Source of the DNA: Verrucomicrobiaceae bacterium
GTDB taxonomy: Bacteria; Verrucomicrobiota; Verrucomicrobiia; Verrucomicrobiales; Verrucomicrobiaceae
Reading direction: 5' to 3'
NCBI GenBank assembly: GCA_947458455.1
Contig: CANGYJ010000018.1
Coordinates: 18,551 to 82,550 of the forward strand
DNA: 64,000 bases
Made by a program: the position numbers and the translations under genes. The notes under the pieces are model-generated. The model searched no databases. It saw only the letters and a list, made by a program, of their open reading frames with translations, and was not told where the DNA came from. Below, one piece after another: positions 10,367 to 20,125 of this stretch (its first letter is position 1; the number at the start of each line of letters is the position of its first letter).

Positions 10367-10396
10367 TTGACGGAAAATTTTCAGGCAAAATGTAAC
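10367..10396 (+). promoter_or_regulatory. Possible sigma-70-type promoter
   Basis: TTGACG at 10367-10372 and TGTAAC at 10391-10396 are separated by 18 bases. They lie in the divergent gap between pdxJ and the protein starting at 10478. The -35 match is good and the -10 match is weak; this is a prediction only. Confidence 0.3.
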
Positions 10397-10477
10397 GTTC
10401 GCCCCAAGAATCCGAATGCACTAAACGTCCTCGCGTCACAGCGTGCTCTCGATCCCCACCTCAGAAACCTCCCGATC

Positions 10478-11386
10478 ATGAAATCCCTCTTCATCACCCT
10501 CCTTGTCCTCGGCGGAGCCTTTGCAGCCTACGATTATTTCCTCGCTCCCCCCGGCTCAAAGATCATCTTCACGGAGCTAAATCCGCCACCTAAACCCACA
10601 ACCATCGTCGAGGCTGCGCCTGAAACCGAAAAGCCAGCTGAGGCCCCGCCACCCGCCCCCGAACCGGAGACCCCGAAGCCCGTCGAAGCCCCCAAAATGG
10701 TCGAAACCGCTCCCGCTGCCCCTGCGGCCCCAAAAGCCGGCTCCATTGAGGCTTTGACGAATAACTGGGCGAACATCCCGCCCACCGCCTTCCCCCGCGA
10801 AGTCACTCTTTTGAAGGATGCCGAGTTCAAAATGGCCGTCGGCGGCTCCAAAGTCACCGCCGGGCGCAAAGTCCAGGCCATCGCCTTCAAGCAAGGTATG
10901 CTCGCCCTGATCCCCTCAGCAGGTTCCCCAGCCAAAGCCATCGTCTCCATCGACGATACCGATCTCAAGCAAGTGCTCACCGGCATCTACGAGAAGTGGA
11001 AAGTGGCCCGCGCCGAATATCTCAGCAAAAACGCCGCGCAGCGACAGGAGGTAGCCTCCGCCGTACGTGCCGAAAGCAGCACCGCGAACAACAACCGCGC
11101 CGAGGCAGACGAGACAGGCAAACCCATCCGCAGTGATGACCGCAGCTACCCGCTGCTGCTTTCCAGCATCCGCCGCGGCCAGGTGACGGACATCAAACCG
11201 GATAAGATCATCTCCTGGGGCGAGCCAAATCCCACCAAGGTCCAGGGCAAGGACGGCTGGGCCATCAAGGTCGAGTATCAGGCCGAAACCATCTTCGGCC
11301 TCCAAGCCGTGGAAGTTCAGGCCCTCGTCGTCAACGGCCGTGTACAGGGCTGGTTTTATACCGGCAGCGGCGAAGAAGTGCCGTAA
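10478..11386 (+). CDS. Membrane-anchored proline-rich protein of unknown function
   Basis: The 302-residue product begins with MKSLFITLLVLGGAFAAYDY, a signal anchor or uncleaved signal. It is followed by a Pro/Ala/Glu-rich linker (about 30-95, many PKP/PEAP units) that could span the periplasm. The remaining 200 residues form a soluble domain with the segments LKDAEFKMAVGGSKVTAGRK and IISWGEPNPTKVQGKDGW. The first ATG in the frame at 10478 is preferred over an upstream non-ATG extension because it places the hydrophobic segment at the N-terminus. I do not recognise a catalytic motif. Confidence 0.75.
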   Translation: MKSLFITLLVLGGAFAAYDYFLAPPGSKIIFTELNPPPKPTTIVEAAPETEKPAEAPPPAPEPETPKPVEAPKMVETAPAAPAAPKAGSIEALTNNWANIPPTAFPREVTLLKDAEFKMAVGGSKVTAGRKVQAIAFKQGMLALIPSAGSPAKAIVSIDDTDLKQVLTGIYEKWKVARAEYLSKNAAQRQEVASAVRAESSTANNNRAEADETGKPIRSDDRSYPLLLSSIRRGQVTDIKPDKIISWGEPNPTKVQGKDGWAIKVEYQAETIFGLQAVEVQALVVNGRVQGWFYTGSGEEVP

Positions 11387-11394
11387 CAAGCCGC

Positions 11395-12318
11395 TCAGAG
11401 CGAGAGCGTCGGCGCATCAATCAGGGAATAAACCTCGACGGGATCCGGCTGACCTTTGACGGGGTGGATACCGGCGTTTTGAAAGAGGCTGAGGCCCTCC
11501 GCCCAGCCTTCGAGGAAGGGGGCACCTGCGAGCACGGGGACCTGGAGCTTCCGGGTGAGGCTCTCGATACGGAAGGTGACATTCACCGCCTCGCCGACGG
11601 CGGTGGTCATGCCACGGCCCATGGCTCCGAGAGCCACATCACCAATGTGCAGGCCGATGTGGCAAAAGACTTCGAGATTCATGTTTTCCTTGAGCCACTT
11701 GCGCTTCGGCGAGTTGGCGGCCTCGGCAGCACTCAGGATTTTGGCGGCCTCGGTGGCCTTTGCCCGAATGTCCGGCGCATCGCCATGCCAGTAGGCAAAG
11801 ACGCCATCGCCGATGAATTTGTCGATCACGGCCCCACGGCTTTTCAGCACCAGCTCGCACTGCGCATACCATTCACGCAGCATGGCGGCCACTTCCTCGG
11901 CACTGAGCTGGGCGGAGATGGCCGTGAAATTTCTCAAATCACCCACGAGCAGTGTGGCCTTCACCGTCTTCACCGGAAGGGCGATCGTGTGCAGCGCCTG
12001 AGTGGAGGAGGCTACCGTGAAGCCGCTGCCGCCTTCCTCGTCGTTGTCGAAAACAAAACTGCTCGTGCCGAATTGCACGCGGTCACCATGACGCAGGGCT
12101 CGGGCGGTGCTCACCGCCACGTCGTTCACAAAGCTGCCATTGGCACTGCCTAGATCGGAAATCCAGAACAGCGAGCCATCCCGGCGGATGGTGGCGTGCT
12201 GGCGTGACACACCGCCGTCCAGCAGCCGGATGGTCGAATCCGGGCTGCGTCCGATCATGTTGTAGTCCTCGAGAGCGATCTCGAGTTCCTTCTCCAGTGA
12301 AGTTAGTTTAGCAGGCAT
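11395..12318 (-). CDS. FHA domain-class III adenylate/guanylate cyclase fusion
   Basis: Residues about 20-95 form an FHA phosphothreonine-binding domain (MIGRSPDSTIRLLDGGVSRQ, DLGSANGSFVN). Residues about 115-300 form a class III nucleotidyl cyclase domain. Both metal-binding aspartates are present (VGDLRNFTAISAQL and FIGDGVFAYW), as is the GLHIGDVALG strand-turn. There is no membrane segment or signal peptide, so it should be cytoplasmic and make a cyclic nucleotide in response to a phosphorylated partner. A second FHA protein (32503-34230) and a cyclic-nucleotide-binding channel (43604-45154) are in the same window. Substrate choice (ATP or GTP) is not settled here. Confidence 0.88.
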   Translation of the reverse strand: MPAKLTSLEKELEIALEDYNMIGRSPDSTIRLLDGGVSRQHATIRRDGSLFWISDLGSANGSFVNDVAVSTARALRHGDRVQFGTSSFVFDNDEEGGSGFTVASSTQALHTIALPVKTVKATLLVGDLRNFTAISAQLSAEEVAAMLREWYAQCELVLKSRGAVIDKFIGDGVFAYWHGDAPDIRAKATEAAKILSAAEAANSPKRKWLKENMNLEVFCHIGLHIGDVALGAMGRGMTTAVGEAVNVTFRIESLTRKLQVPVLAGAPFLEGWAEGLSLFQNAGIHPVKGQPDPVEVYSLIDAPTLSL

Positions 12319-12453
12319 GGGCGGGGTGAATTACGCGGTATCCTTCAAGCAACTCGCACGCCGGAAGTCAAGCCCCCTCCCATTCATTTTGGAGAGCAGC
12401 CTCGAAACAAAGCTCAAATTGCACCCTCGCATCTCCCACGGCAGGATCTGCCA

Positions 12454-13158
12454 ATGCCTTTGCGCCTCTTTTTCGCCTTGATCGCCCTTTCCGGCCTGCT
12501 GCGCGCCCACAACGTGCCCAGCATGACCATCGAAACGCGTTTCAAACAGAACGGAAACTTCGATCTCACGATCAATTTCGATCCCCGCACCTTTCTGGCC
12601 GCTGATCCACGCACGCTCCCGCCCGTGGCCGGCTCCTGGTTTTCTGATCAATCCCCCGAGCAAGCCGCCGCCACCCTCGAAAAAGCCCGCGATTACCTCC
12701 GCCAATCCGTGGGCTTCATTTTCAATGGTCGTCCCATCCCGCTGCCCGAACTCACCCTCCAGCCCATCGACGGCGCGGACAACACCCCGCTCAAGCCGGA
12801 TACGCAGGAACTTCACCTGCTCGCTAAATGCGCCGCTCCCGTGCCGGATGGAGCCACCGAGTTCCAAATCGCCTTCGCCAAAGCCGCCGCCATCGACCTC
12901 ATCCTACTCAACGCCCTCGCAAGTGCCGCCGAGCGTCGCCCCCAGGTACTCTTCCCCGGCGAAACGAGCCGCCCCTTCGTCTTCCGCCCCGCCCCGCCAC
13001 CTCCGCCCGTAGCCGCCGCCGCTCCCGAACGCTCCACGACCTCCATCATCCTCTTCTTCATCACCGCCACCGCCGTCTTCATCGGCTGGCGATTGCTCAG
13101 TAAATACCGCCACTTTCACCGAGGCCATAAAAAGCCGAGGAATCGAAAACCTGAGTAA
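12454..13158 (+). CDS. Secreted, C-terminally membrane-anchored protein of unknown function
   Basis: The product has 234 residues: a signal peptide (LRLFFALIALSGLLRAHN), a soluble domain of about 170 residues with NGNFDLTINFDPRTFLA, a Pro-rich stretch (APPPPPVAAAAP) and a single C-terminal transmembrane helix (SIILFFITATAVFIGW) followed by a basic tail (KYRHFHRGHKKPRNRK). This predicts a periplasmic domain tethered to the inner membrane. The topology resembles small hypothetical proteins near HupE/UreJ-type genes in Verrucomicrobia, but no function can be assigned. It is divergent from the cyclase gene. Confidence 0.7.
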   Translation: MPLRLFFALIALSGLLRAHNVPSMTIETRFKQNGNFDLTINFDPRTFLAADPRTLPPVAGSWFSDQSPEQAAATLEKARDYLRQSVGFIFNGRPIPLPELTLQPIDGADNTPLKPDTQELHLLAKCAAPVPDGATEFQIAFAKAAAIDLILLNALASAAERRPQVLFPGETSRPFVFRPAPPPPPVAAAAPERSTTSIILFFITATAVFIGWRLLSKYRHFHRGHKKPRNRKPE

Positions 13159-13204
13159 AGATGCCGGTTTGACACCTCGTCACCCGGAAGGCATCGTGGG
13201 CGGC

Positions 13205-13923
13205 ATGCCCCCTACCAAGACCACCTCCACGCCGCCCTCGAGTGGCTCCGGCGAATGGACGCCGGAGCGGGTGGAACGCATGCGCAGGCAGGATCAGGCG
13301 AGTTCGCGAATCCGTCGTCAATTCGGCCAGATCGTGACGGGGCCAGATCACTGGAGGCGTTCGCTCGCCAATGTGGCTGCATCCTCGGCTACGGTTGGCT
13401 GATCTCGCTTGATCAGCGAGATGGTGGCCAGCAACACGAGACTTATGTCGATCTGAATGCCCCTTCGTGGCGCATCAAGATCACCGGCCCCAATTTAGTT
13501 CTCATCAGTGGACGGCGGCGCATCCCAGAGATCACCGCGCTCGAATACCTTCAAAGCTGCCACCTCGCGAACCTCGTCTTTGGCGATCACATCGAGTTCC
13601 TTGGCGTCATTCCCACCGAGGAAGGTCCGCGCCTCGTCATCCGCCAGCCGGAAGTCGAGGCCGCCGATGTCGAAAATCCACATCCGATGAAGCCCGCCAT
13701 CAATCGCTGGCTCCGCAGCGTCGGCTTTGAATACGACGAAGGTGCCTGAACACGCGAAAGCGATCTCGTGGTCGTCTCCGATGAGCATGAGGGCAATTTC
13801 ATCCTCGCAGAGGAAGGCATCCGCCCCATCGACCTCCATCTCAGCCGCCTCGCCTGGGCCAGCGGCGAAGTCATTCCATGGGAGCAAAATCCAGCCAATC
13901 CGCACCGGGCTTCCGCCTTGTGA
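13205..13923 (+). pseudogene. Broken kinase-like gene (polyvalent-protein type) with frameshift and in-frame stop
   Basis: Three pieces make one protein. From ATG 13205 the frame encodes MPPTKTTSTPPSSGSGEWTP and then QFGQIVTG. A shift near the GGGG run at 13339-13342 is needed to continue as SLEAFARQCGCILGYGWLIS. That frame runs to a TGA at 13747-13749, but then stays open in the same frame for 57 more codons (SDLVVVSDEHEGNFILAEEG, IRPIDLHLSRLAWASGEVIP) to a second TGA at 13921. The tail has HxxN followed by IDL, like the catalytic loop and DFG-equivalent of kinase-like domains found in polyvalent phage and mobile-element proteins. Two lesions in one gene suggest decay rather than one sequencing error. 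Confidence 0.6.
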
Positions 13924-14017
13924 AAAACTCCTGCTATCCCTCCCCGCCGTACTCGCTAAAACTGGCAGACCCGCCCGAAAATTCGTCCTTCGGATTTCGT
14001 CATTCGTCTTTCCCCTC

Positions 14018-17000
14018 ATGTCTTCCTCCTTCGTTCATCTCCATCTGCACTCCGAATACTCGCTGCTCGACGGCGCGGTGCGGATCGAGCAGCTGATGAA
14101 GCAGGCGCAGAAGTTCGGCATGCCGGCCGTGGGCCTCACCGATCACGGGAACCTCTTTGGAGCCATCGACTTTTACATGGCGGCGGCCAAAACGAAGCCC
14201 AAGCTCAAAAAGGGCGAAGAAGCCACGCCGGAGCAGCTCGCCAAAATCGTGAAGCCCATCCTCGGCTGCGAGATCTACCTCGCGCCAGGCTCCATGCACG
14301 AGAAGCAAGAGGTGCCAGGCCGCAAACGAGCTTCCCACCTCACCCTGCTGGCCGCCACGAACGAGGGCTTCGACAATCTGAGCAAACTCGTCACCAAAGG
14401 CCACCTCGACGGCCAATGGTACAAGCCCCGCGTCGATAAAGACGTGCTCCGCGAGCATTCAAAGGGCATCATCTGCCTCAGCGGCTGCATCAATGGCGAA
14501 ATCAATGAGTTCCTGCTCTCCGACCGCAAGGACGAGGCGGAAAGGAGCCTCCAGGACTTCCGCGACATCTACGGACCGGAGAATTTTTTCCTCGAAATCC
14601 AGGATCACAACACCGAGGCGCAGCGCAAAAGCGCCCGTCAGATGATCGAATGGGGCAAGCAATATGGCCTGCGCACCGTCGCCACCAATGACGTGCACTT
14701 TTTGAACCGCGAGGACCATGAGTCGCACGACATCATGATCTGCATCGGCACCGGAGCCAGCATCTACGACCAGAGTCGCATGACCTACTCTCCGGAGGTC
14801 TATTTCAAAAGTGCGGAAGAGATGCGTGCCCTCTTCGCCGAGGTGCCGGATGCCTGCGATGCCACGCTCGATATCGCCGAGCGCTGCGAGGTGAAAATCC
14901 ATCTCGATTCCACCTCCATCGACCGCTATCCGCAGTATCCCATGCCCGATGGTGGCGACCGCGCCGAATACCTGCGCCGCCTCACCCTGGAAGGCCTGGA
15001 GCGCCGCTACGGCCGCGACCGCGCATTGAATGACGAGGCGCTGCATCAGCGCATGGAGGTGGAGCTGGCCTTGCTCAATGAAAAGAACTTCACCAGCTAC
15101 TTCCTCATCGTCTGGGACTTCATCAACTGGGCACGCGAGCACGACATCCCCGTCGGCCCCGGTCGTGGTTCCGCTGCTGGATCACTCGTCGCCTTCTGCC
15201 TCGGCATCACGGACATCGATCCGCTGCGCTTTGAGCTCGTGTTCGAGCGATTCCTCAATCCTGAGCGTGTGTCGCCTCCCGATATCGACATCGACTTCTG
15301 CCAGACACGCCGCCCGGAGGTCATCCAATACGTCCGCGAAAAATACGGCGACCTCAGCGTCTGCCACATCATCACCTTTGGCACCATGGGCGCCAAATCC
15401 GTCATCCGCGATGTCGGCCGCGTGCTCGGCTGGAGCTATGGCGATAGCGATGCGCTATCGAAGATGATCCCGAACGAGCTCAACATCGACCTCGAAGAGT
15501 CGGTGAAGAAAAACCCCGAGCTCGCCGCGAAACTCGAAGCCGATGGCAATGCGCAGGAGCTTTGGCGTCACGCCACCTTCCTCGAAGGCCTTACACGCGG
15601 CACCGGCGTCCACGCCGCTGGCGTCGTCATCGGAGATCGCAGGCTCGACAACTTCATCGCCCTCACGCGAGACAAGGAAGAAGCCATCCTCTCGCAATAC
15701 GCGATGAAGCCGCTCACCGAGCTGGGCATGCTCAAGATGGACTTCCTCGGCCTCAAAACGCTGACGGTCATCCACGAGGCCGAGTACTGGATCAGCAAAC
15801 GCATCTATGGGTTCAAAGTGTCCGAAGCGCCGCTCGACGACCTCAAGACCTTCGAAATCATCAAGCGTGGCGAAACCGTCGCCGTCTTCCAGATGGAATC
15901 TGGCGGCATGGTGAATACCTGCAAACAGCTCGGGCCGGACACCATCGAGGAAATCATCGCTATTCTCGCCCTGTATCGTCCGGGGCCGATGCAGTTCATT
16001 CCCGACTACATCAAACGCAAAAAGGGCGAAGAGAAGGTCGAATACCCACATCCGCTGCTCGAAAAGATCGCCAAGGAGACCTACGGCATCTTGGTTTATC
16101 AGGAGCAGGTCATGCAGGCCGCGAACGTGCTCGCGGGCTTCTCCCTCGGCGGCGCTGACATGCTGCGCCGCGCCATGGGTAAGAAGGACGCCGCCGAAAT
16201 GGCCCGCCAGCGACTCATCTTCGTCGAAGGCTGCCTCAAAACGAACGGCATCGCCGAAAAGCAGGCCAACGCCGTCTTCGACTTGCTCGAAAAATTCGCC
16301 CAATACGGCTTCAACAAGTCGCACTCCGCCGCTTACGGGATCGTCACCTACCGCACGGCGTATTTGAAGGCCAATTTCCCCGTCGAATTCATGGCGGGCG
16401 TGCTCAGCTACGAAATCAGCAATCCCGACAAGATCGCCAATTTCGTCAGCGAGTGCTTCGAAATGGGCATCAAGGTGCTGCCGCCGGACATCAACAAGTC
16501 TGCACTGAAGTTCGCCCCCGAACGTTTCGAAACCGATGGCATCCATCCCAACGCCATTCGTTACGGCCTCAGCGCCGTCAAAAACGTCGGCGAAGGGGCG
16601 ATGGAAGCCGCGATCGCCGAACGGGAGAAAAACGGCCCCTTCACCAGCCTCGAAGATTTCGCCGCCCGGCTCGACAACCGCGCCGTGAACAAAAAGCTCA
16701 TGGAAGCGCTGGTGAAAGCGGGAGCCTTCGACTTCACCGGCGAGCTTCGCGCCGTCATGTTTGCCAAACTGGAGCAGGTCCTCGCTTCGGCGGCCTCCAT
16801 GCAAAAAGACAAAAAGGCAGGCCAGGGTGGCCTCTTTGACGATTTCGACCTCGGGAAACCCAAAGCGAAGAAAAACGAGGCTTCGGTTCCCTCACTCGTC
16901 TGGACCACCGATGAAGTCCTCGCTTTTGAAAAGGAGCTTTTGGGCTTCTACGTCAGCGGTCACCCGCTCGACAGCTACCGCGGCCATTTCGACAGCGTCA

Positions 17001-17587
17001 AGCTCACCAAGATCGCCGCCATCGAGGAGATCGATACGAAGGAAAAAGCCTCCACGATCACCATCGCCGGCATTTTGAGCCAGCTCGAGGTGCGCTACTC
17101 CAAAAAAGACAATCGCCCCTTCGCTACCTTCAAGGTGGAAGACTTCACCGGCGTGCAGGAAATGATGTGCTGGAGCGACGACTACGAAAAGCTCAAGGAA
17201 GTGCTCGCCAACGGTGCAGTCATGGCTTTTCGCGTCCGCGTCAGCAAGGATCAAAAGACCGATGGCAACCGCGTCACCTGCAACAACGCCTCCATCCTCA
17301 AACCCAAAGCCGCCAAACCCCGCCACGCTGGCGATCCTGATCCTTCTCTACCGCCTCCACCCAAGCCCCCTGCCCCGCCCAAACCCATCGTGTTGAAGCT
17401 CAACACCCGCCAGCACGATGAAACCGACCTCGAACGCATCCAGGAAGTTCTCGCCCAGTTTCCCGGCACGCTGCCCGTCTTCCTCGAAATCTCCCAAAAC
17501 GGCCACAAAGCCCGCCTCGAACTCGATCCATCTTTCCACGTCACCCCAGGCCCCGATTTGCGCCGTGCGCTGACTGTTTGGACGTGA
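14018..17587 (+). CDS. dnaE: DNA polymerase III subunit alpha
   Basis: DnaE is the replicative polymerase. The start at 14018 gives [20 protein letters not shown], the usual N-terminus of the PHP domain; an open extension upstream is not homologous. The 1189-residue product has the PHP domain (about 1-300), the polymerase core with [15 protein letters not shown] and catalytic aspartates in [12 protein letters not shown] (Asp422-426), the finger region with [20 protein letters not shown], a tandem HhH region, and an OB fold near residues 1000-1090 ([19 protein letters not shown]). The C-terminal tail after a Pro-rich linker ends in a beta-clamp/tau-binding-type region. No Shine-Dalgarno sequence is visible; the leader is pyrimidine-rich. 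Confidence 0.97.
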   Translation: MSSSFVHLHLHSEYSLLDGAVRIEQLMKQAQKFGMPAVGLTDHGNLFGAIDFYMAAAKTKPKLKKGEEATPEQLAKIVKPILGCEIYLAPGSMHEKQEVPGRKRASHLTLLAATNEGFDNLSKLVTKGHLDGQWYKPRVDKDVLREHSKGIICLSGCINGEINEFLLSDRKDEAERSLQDFRDIYGPENFFLEIQDHNTEAQRKSARQMIEWGKQYGLRTVATNDVHFLNREDHESHDIMICIGTGASIYDQSRMTYSPEVYFKSAEEMRALFAEVPDACDATLDIAERCEVKIHLDSTSIDRYPQYPMPDGGDRAEYLRRLTLEGLERRYGRDRALNDEALHQRMEVELALLNEKNFTSYFLIVWDFINWAREHDIPVGPGRGSAAGSLVAFCLGITDIDPLRFELVFERFLNPERVSPPDIDIDFCQTRRPEVIQYVREKYGDLSVCHIITFGTMGAKSVIRDVGRVLGWSYGDSDALSKMIPNELNIDLEESVKKNPELAAKLEADGNAQELWRHATFLEGLTRGTGVHAAGVVIGDRRLDNFIALTRDKEEAILSQYAMKPLTELGMLKMDFLGLKTLTVIHEAEYWISKRIYGFKVSEAPLDDLKTFEIIKRGETVAVFQMESGGMVNTCKQLGPDTIEEIIAILALYRPGPMQFIPDYIKRKKGEEKVEYPHPLLEKIAKETYGILVYQEQVMQAANVLAGFSLGGADMLRRAMGKKDAAEMARQRLIFVEGCLKTNGIAEKQANAVFDLLEKFAQYGFNKSHSAAYGIVTYRTAYLKANFPVEFMAGVLSYEISNPDKIANFVSECFEMGIKVLPPDINKSALKFAPERFETDGIHPNAIRYGLSAVKNVGEGAMEAAIAEREKNGPFTSLEDFAARLDNRAVNKKLMEALVKAGAFDFTGELRAVMFAKLEQVLASAASMQKDKKAGQGGLFDDFDLGKPKAKKNEASVPSLVWTTDEVLAFEKELLGFYVSGHPLDSYRGHFDSVKLTKIAAIEEIDTKEKASTITIAGILSQLEVRYSKKDNRPFATFKVEDFTGVQEMMCWSDDYEKLKEVLANGAVMAFRVRVSKDQKTDGNRVTCNNASILKPKAAKPRHAGDPDPSLPPPPKPPAPPKPIVLKLNTRQHDETDLERIQEVLAQFPGTLPVFLEISQNGHKARLELDPSFHVTPGPDLRRALTVWT

Positions 17588-17598
17588 CCCTTCTTCTC

Positions 17599-18648
17599 AT
17601 GAAAATCATCTTCGCCACCCTGCTTGCCTTCACGCTTGTTGCTTCCGCTCGTGACAAGACGCTCGACATTTACTGGATCGATTCCGAAGGCGGTGGCTCG
17701 ACGCTGATGGTCACGCCAGCGGGTGAATCGGTGCTCGTGGATACGGGCAATCCAGGCGGGCGTGATCCACAGCGCATTCATCGCGTGGCTACAGAGATGG
17801 CAGGCCTGAAAAGCATCGACCACGTCGTCATCACGCACTTTCATGGCGACCACTTCGGCGGCCTGGCGGAACTCGCCGCGCTGCTGCCCATCGGAGCGAT
17901 CTATGACAAAGGCGTTCCGGAAGGCAGTCCCGATGGCAAGCCGCAGGATGCCCGATGGGCTTTGATGAAGCGTCCCTATCTCGATGCCAAGGCAGGCCGC
18001 CGCGTGACGCTGGCCGCAGGCGATGAAGTGCCGCTCAAGCAAGCTGAAGGCAGCCCGAAGATCGTTTTGCGCTGCCTCGGAGCGAATCAGACATTCATCT
18101 CGCCACCCGCTGGCGCTCCCGCGAACCCATTGAACGGCTCCGTGCCGCCCAAAGCACCTGATCCTACCGACAACGCCAACAGCGTCGTGCTGCTGCTGGA
18201 GTTCGGCGGCTTCCGTTTCTTCGATGGCGGCGATCTGAGCTGGAATGTGGAGGAGAAGGTCGTCTCGCCGGTCAATCTCGTCGGCAGTGTAGACCTTTAT
18301 CAGGTGAACCACCATGGCCTCGACGTGAGCAACAACCCCATCCTCATCCGCAGCCTCGAACCCACCGTCTCCGTGATGAACAACGGACCCAAAAAGGGCA
18401 CCAGCAAGTCCGCCATGGACGCCTTGAAATCGACCCCGACGGTTCAGGCGATGTATCAGGTGCATGAAAACATCCGCGAGGATGCCGAGAACACCGCCGA
18501 CAAGACCATGATCGCCAACCACGGCGACCTCGGCGAGGGCTGTGCGGCCCATCCGGTGCATTGCATCGTCGCCGCCGATGCCAAGAGCTACACCCTCGAA
18601 GTGCCGTCACAGAAGCATTCGCGCACGTTTCAGACGCGGGTGAGATAG
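17599..18648 (+). CDS. Secreted metallo-beta-lactamase-fold hydrolase (ComEC-tail-like)
   Basis: The 349-residue product begins with a signal peptide ([20 protein letters not shown]). The metal-binding motif is [10 protein letters not shown] at residues 79-88, followed by a later Asp in [10 protein letters not shown] and HHG in [11 protein letters not shown]. This matches the beta-lactamase-fold family that includes the soluble C-terminal domain of ComEC. The signal peptide places it in the periplasm or outside. The substrate is unknown. It starts 11 bases after dnaE and precedes another secreted hydrolase, so it may share transcription with them. Confidence 0.8.
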   Translation: MKIIFATLLAFTLVASARDKTLDIYWIDSEGGGSTLMVTPAGESVLVDTGNPGGRDPQRIHRVATEMAGLKSIDHVVITHFHGDHFGGLAELAALLPIGAIYDKGVPEGSPDGKPQDARWALMKRPYLDAKAGRRVTLAAGDEVPLKQAEGSPKIVLRCLGANQTFISPPAGAPANPLNGSVPPKAPDPTDNANSVVLLLEFGGFRFFDGGDLSWNVEEKVVSPVNLVGSVDLYQVNHHGLDVSNNPILIRSLEPTVSVMNNGPKKGTSKSAMDALKSTPTVQAMYQVHENIREDAENTADKTMIANHGDLGEGCAAHPVHCIVAADAKSYTLEVPSQKHSRTFQTRVR

Positions 18649-18678
18649 TCGGCGGCATGCGGGCGTTATTTGCGCCGC

Positions 18679-20088
18679 ATGAAACGACTTCTTCTCAGCC
18701 TGCTCCTCACCACCTCCGCTTGGTCACAAAATGCCGCTTTGAAGGCCGGAGCGGCCGCAGTGGACATCACGCCTCAAGTTTTCCCGCTCAACATGCCCGG
18801 CGGCTTCAGCGCCAACCTGGCGGAGAAAGCCCACGATCCACTCCACTCGCGGGCGCTGGTGCTTTCGGACGGTCAGACGACCCTCGCCATGGTCGTCGTG
18901 GATAATCTCGGAGCAGGGCCTGATGTGCTCGATGAGGTCAAAAGCCTCGCCGCAGGCAAAACAGGCATTCCGACCGAAAAGATGCTCATTTGCTCCACGC
19001 ACACGCACAGCGGCTCCAGCCTCAACACCCGCACGGAGGCCGCCGCGGCCTACCGAAAGCTCTTTGTCGAAGGCGTGGCGGATTCCATCGTGCAGGCCCA
19101 TGCCGCGTTGAAGCCCGCCAGCATTGGCGCGGCCGCCCATCCGCTGCCGGACGAGGTTTTCAACCGCCGCTGGCACCTGAAGCCGGGCCAGATGCCGCTG
19201 AATCCGTTTGGAAAGCTCGACGCCGTCAAAATGAACCCTGGCACCAGTCCCGACGTGCTCGACCATCCCGCAGGCCCCACCGATCCAGACATCACGGTAA
19301 TCTCCGTGCAGGATACAAAGCGCATGCAGATGGCCATCTTCGCGAATTACTCCCTGCACTACGTCGGCGGAGCACCCGCAGGCGAAATTTCAGCGGATTA
19401 CTACGGCGAGTATGCCCGGCTGATGCCCTCGCGCTTGCGAAGCAATAGCAAGGTGGTCGCCATGATGTCGAATGGCACCTCGGGTGACATCAACAACATC
19501 CCCTTCACCGTCACCCGCCCTCCACGCGAGCCCTTTGAGCAGATCCGCATCGTGGCGCAAAAGGCCGCCGACGCGACGTGGTTCGCCATGAAGAAGATCG
19601 GCAAGCATCGCGCCGATGCACCGCTCGGCATGCTGCAGCGGGAGGTGACCTTGAAGTATCGCCGCCCTTCCGACGAGGAGGTGCAGGCCGCGAAGACGGT
19701 GCGTGCGTTGAAGGACAAGGCGGAGATCGAGAAGCTGCCACGTCTGGCACAAAACTACGCTGGTAGCGTCATCAGCGCCGCCGAGCGGCCGGAGGAAAGC
19801 ATCACCGTGAAGATTCAGGCCATCCGCATCGGTGACATCGCCGTGTGCGCCATCCCTTTCGAGACCTTTGTCGAGATCGGCCTCGATCTCAAAAAGCGCA
19901 GTCCCCTGCCGCAGACCATGGTCATCGGCCTCGCCAATGGCCGCCACGGCTACCTCCCTACCCCCGAGCAACACCGCCTCGGCGGCTACGAAACCTGGAT
20001 CGGCACCAACGTGGTGCAGGAAGACGCCAGCGTCATCCTCACCACGCAACTCCTTGAGATGCTGGCGGAGTTGAAGAAGGCCCCGTGA
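18679..20088 (+). CDS. Neutral ceramidase N-terminal-domain-like secreted enzyme
   Basis: The product of 469 residues starts with a signal peptide (MKRLLLSLLLTTSAWSQNA). It contains the features of the neutral/alkaline non-lysosomal ceramidase family: AGAAAVDITPQVFPLNMPGG at the mature start, STHTHSGSS (metal and active-site region, about residue 107) and NGTSGDINNIPF. In Verrucomicrobia and Planctomycetes many proteins with this domain are annotated as ceramidase-like without tested substrate. The first ATG after an upstream TTG is used. It follows the MBL hydrolase by 30 bases. Confidence 0.82.
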   Translation: MKRLLLSLLLTTSAWSQNAALKAGAAAVDITPQVFPLNMPGGFSANLAEKAHDPLHSRALVLSDGQTTLAMVVVDNLGAGPDVLDEVKSLAAGKTGIPTEKMLICSTHTHSGSSLNTRTEAAAAYRKLFVEGVADSIVQAHAALKPASIGAAAHPLPDEVFNRRWHLKPGQMPLNPFGKLDAVKMNPGTSPDVLDHPAGPTDPDITVISVQDTKRMQMAIFANYSLHYVGGAPAGEISADYYGEYARLMPSRLRSNSKVVAMMSNGTSGDINNIPFTVTRPPREPFEQIRIVAQKAADATWFAMKKIGKHRADAPLGMLQREVTLKYRRPSDEEVQAAKTVRALKDKAEIEKLPRLAQNYAGSVISAAERPEESITVKIQAIRIGDIAVCAIPFETFVEIGLDLKKRSPLPQTMVIGLANGRHGYLPTPEQHRLGGYETWIGTNVVQEDASVILTTQLLEMLAELKKAP

Positions 20089-20125
20089 GGCTTGACGGGC
20101 TGCTTTCCTGCCCGTAACCAGCGCC

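Noticed and set aside
15455..16804. 449-codon minus-strand frame
   Set aside because: It is a mirror of dnaE coding sequence and shows no protein-family features.
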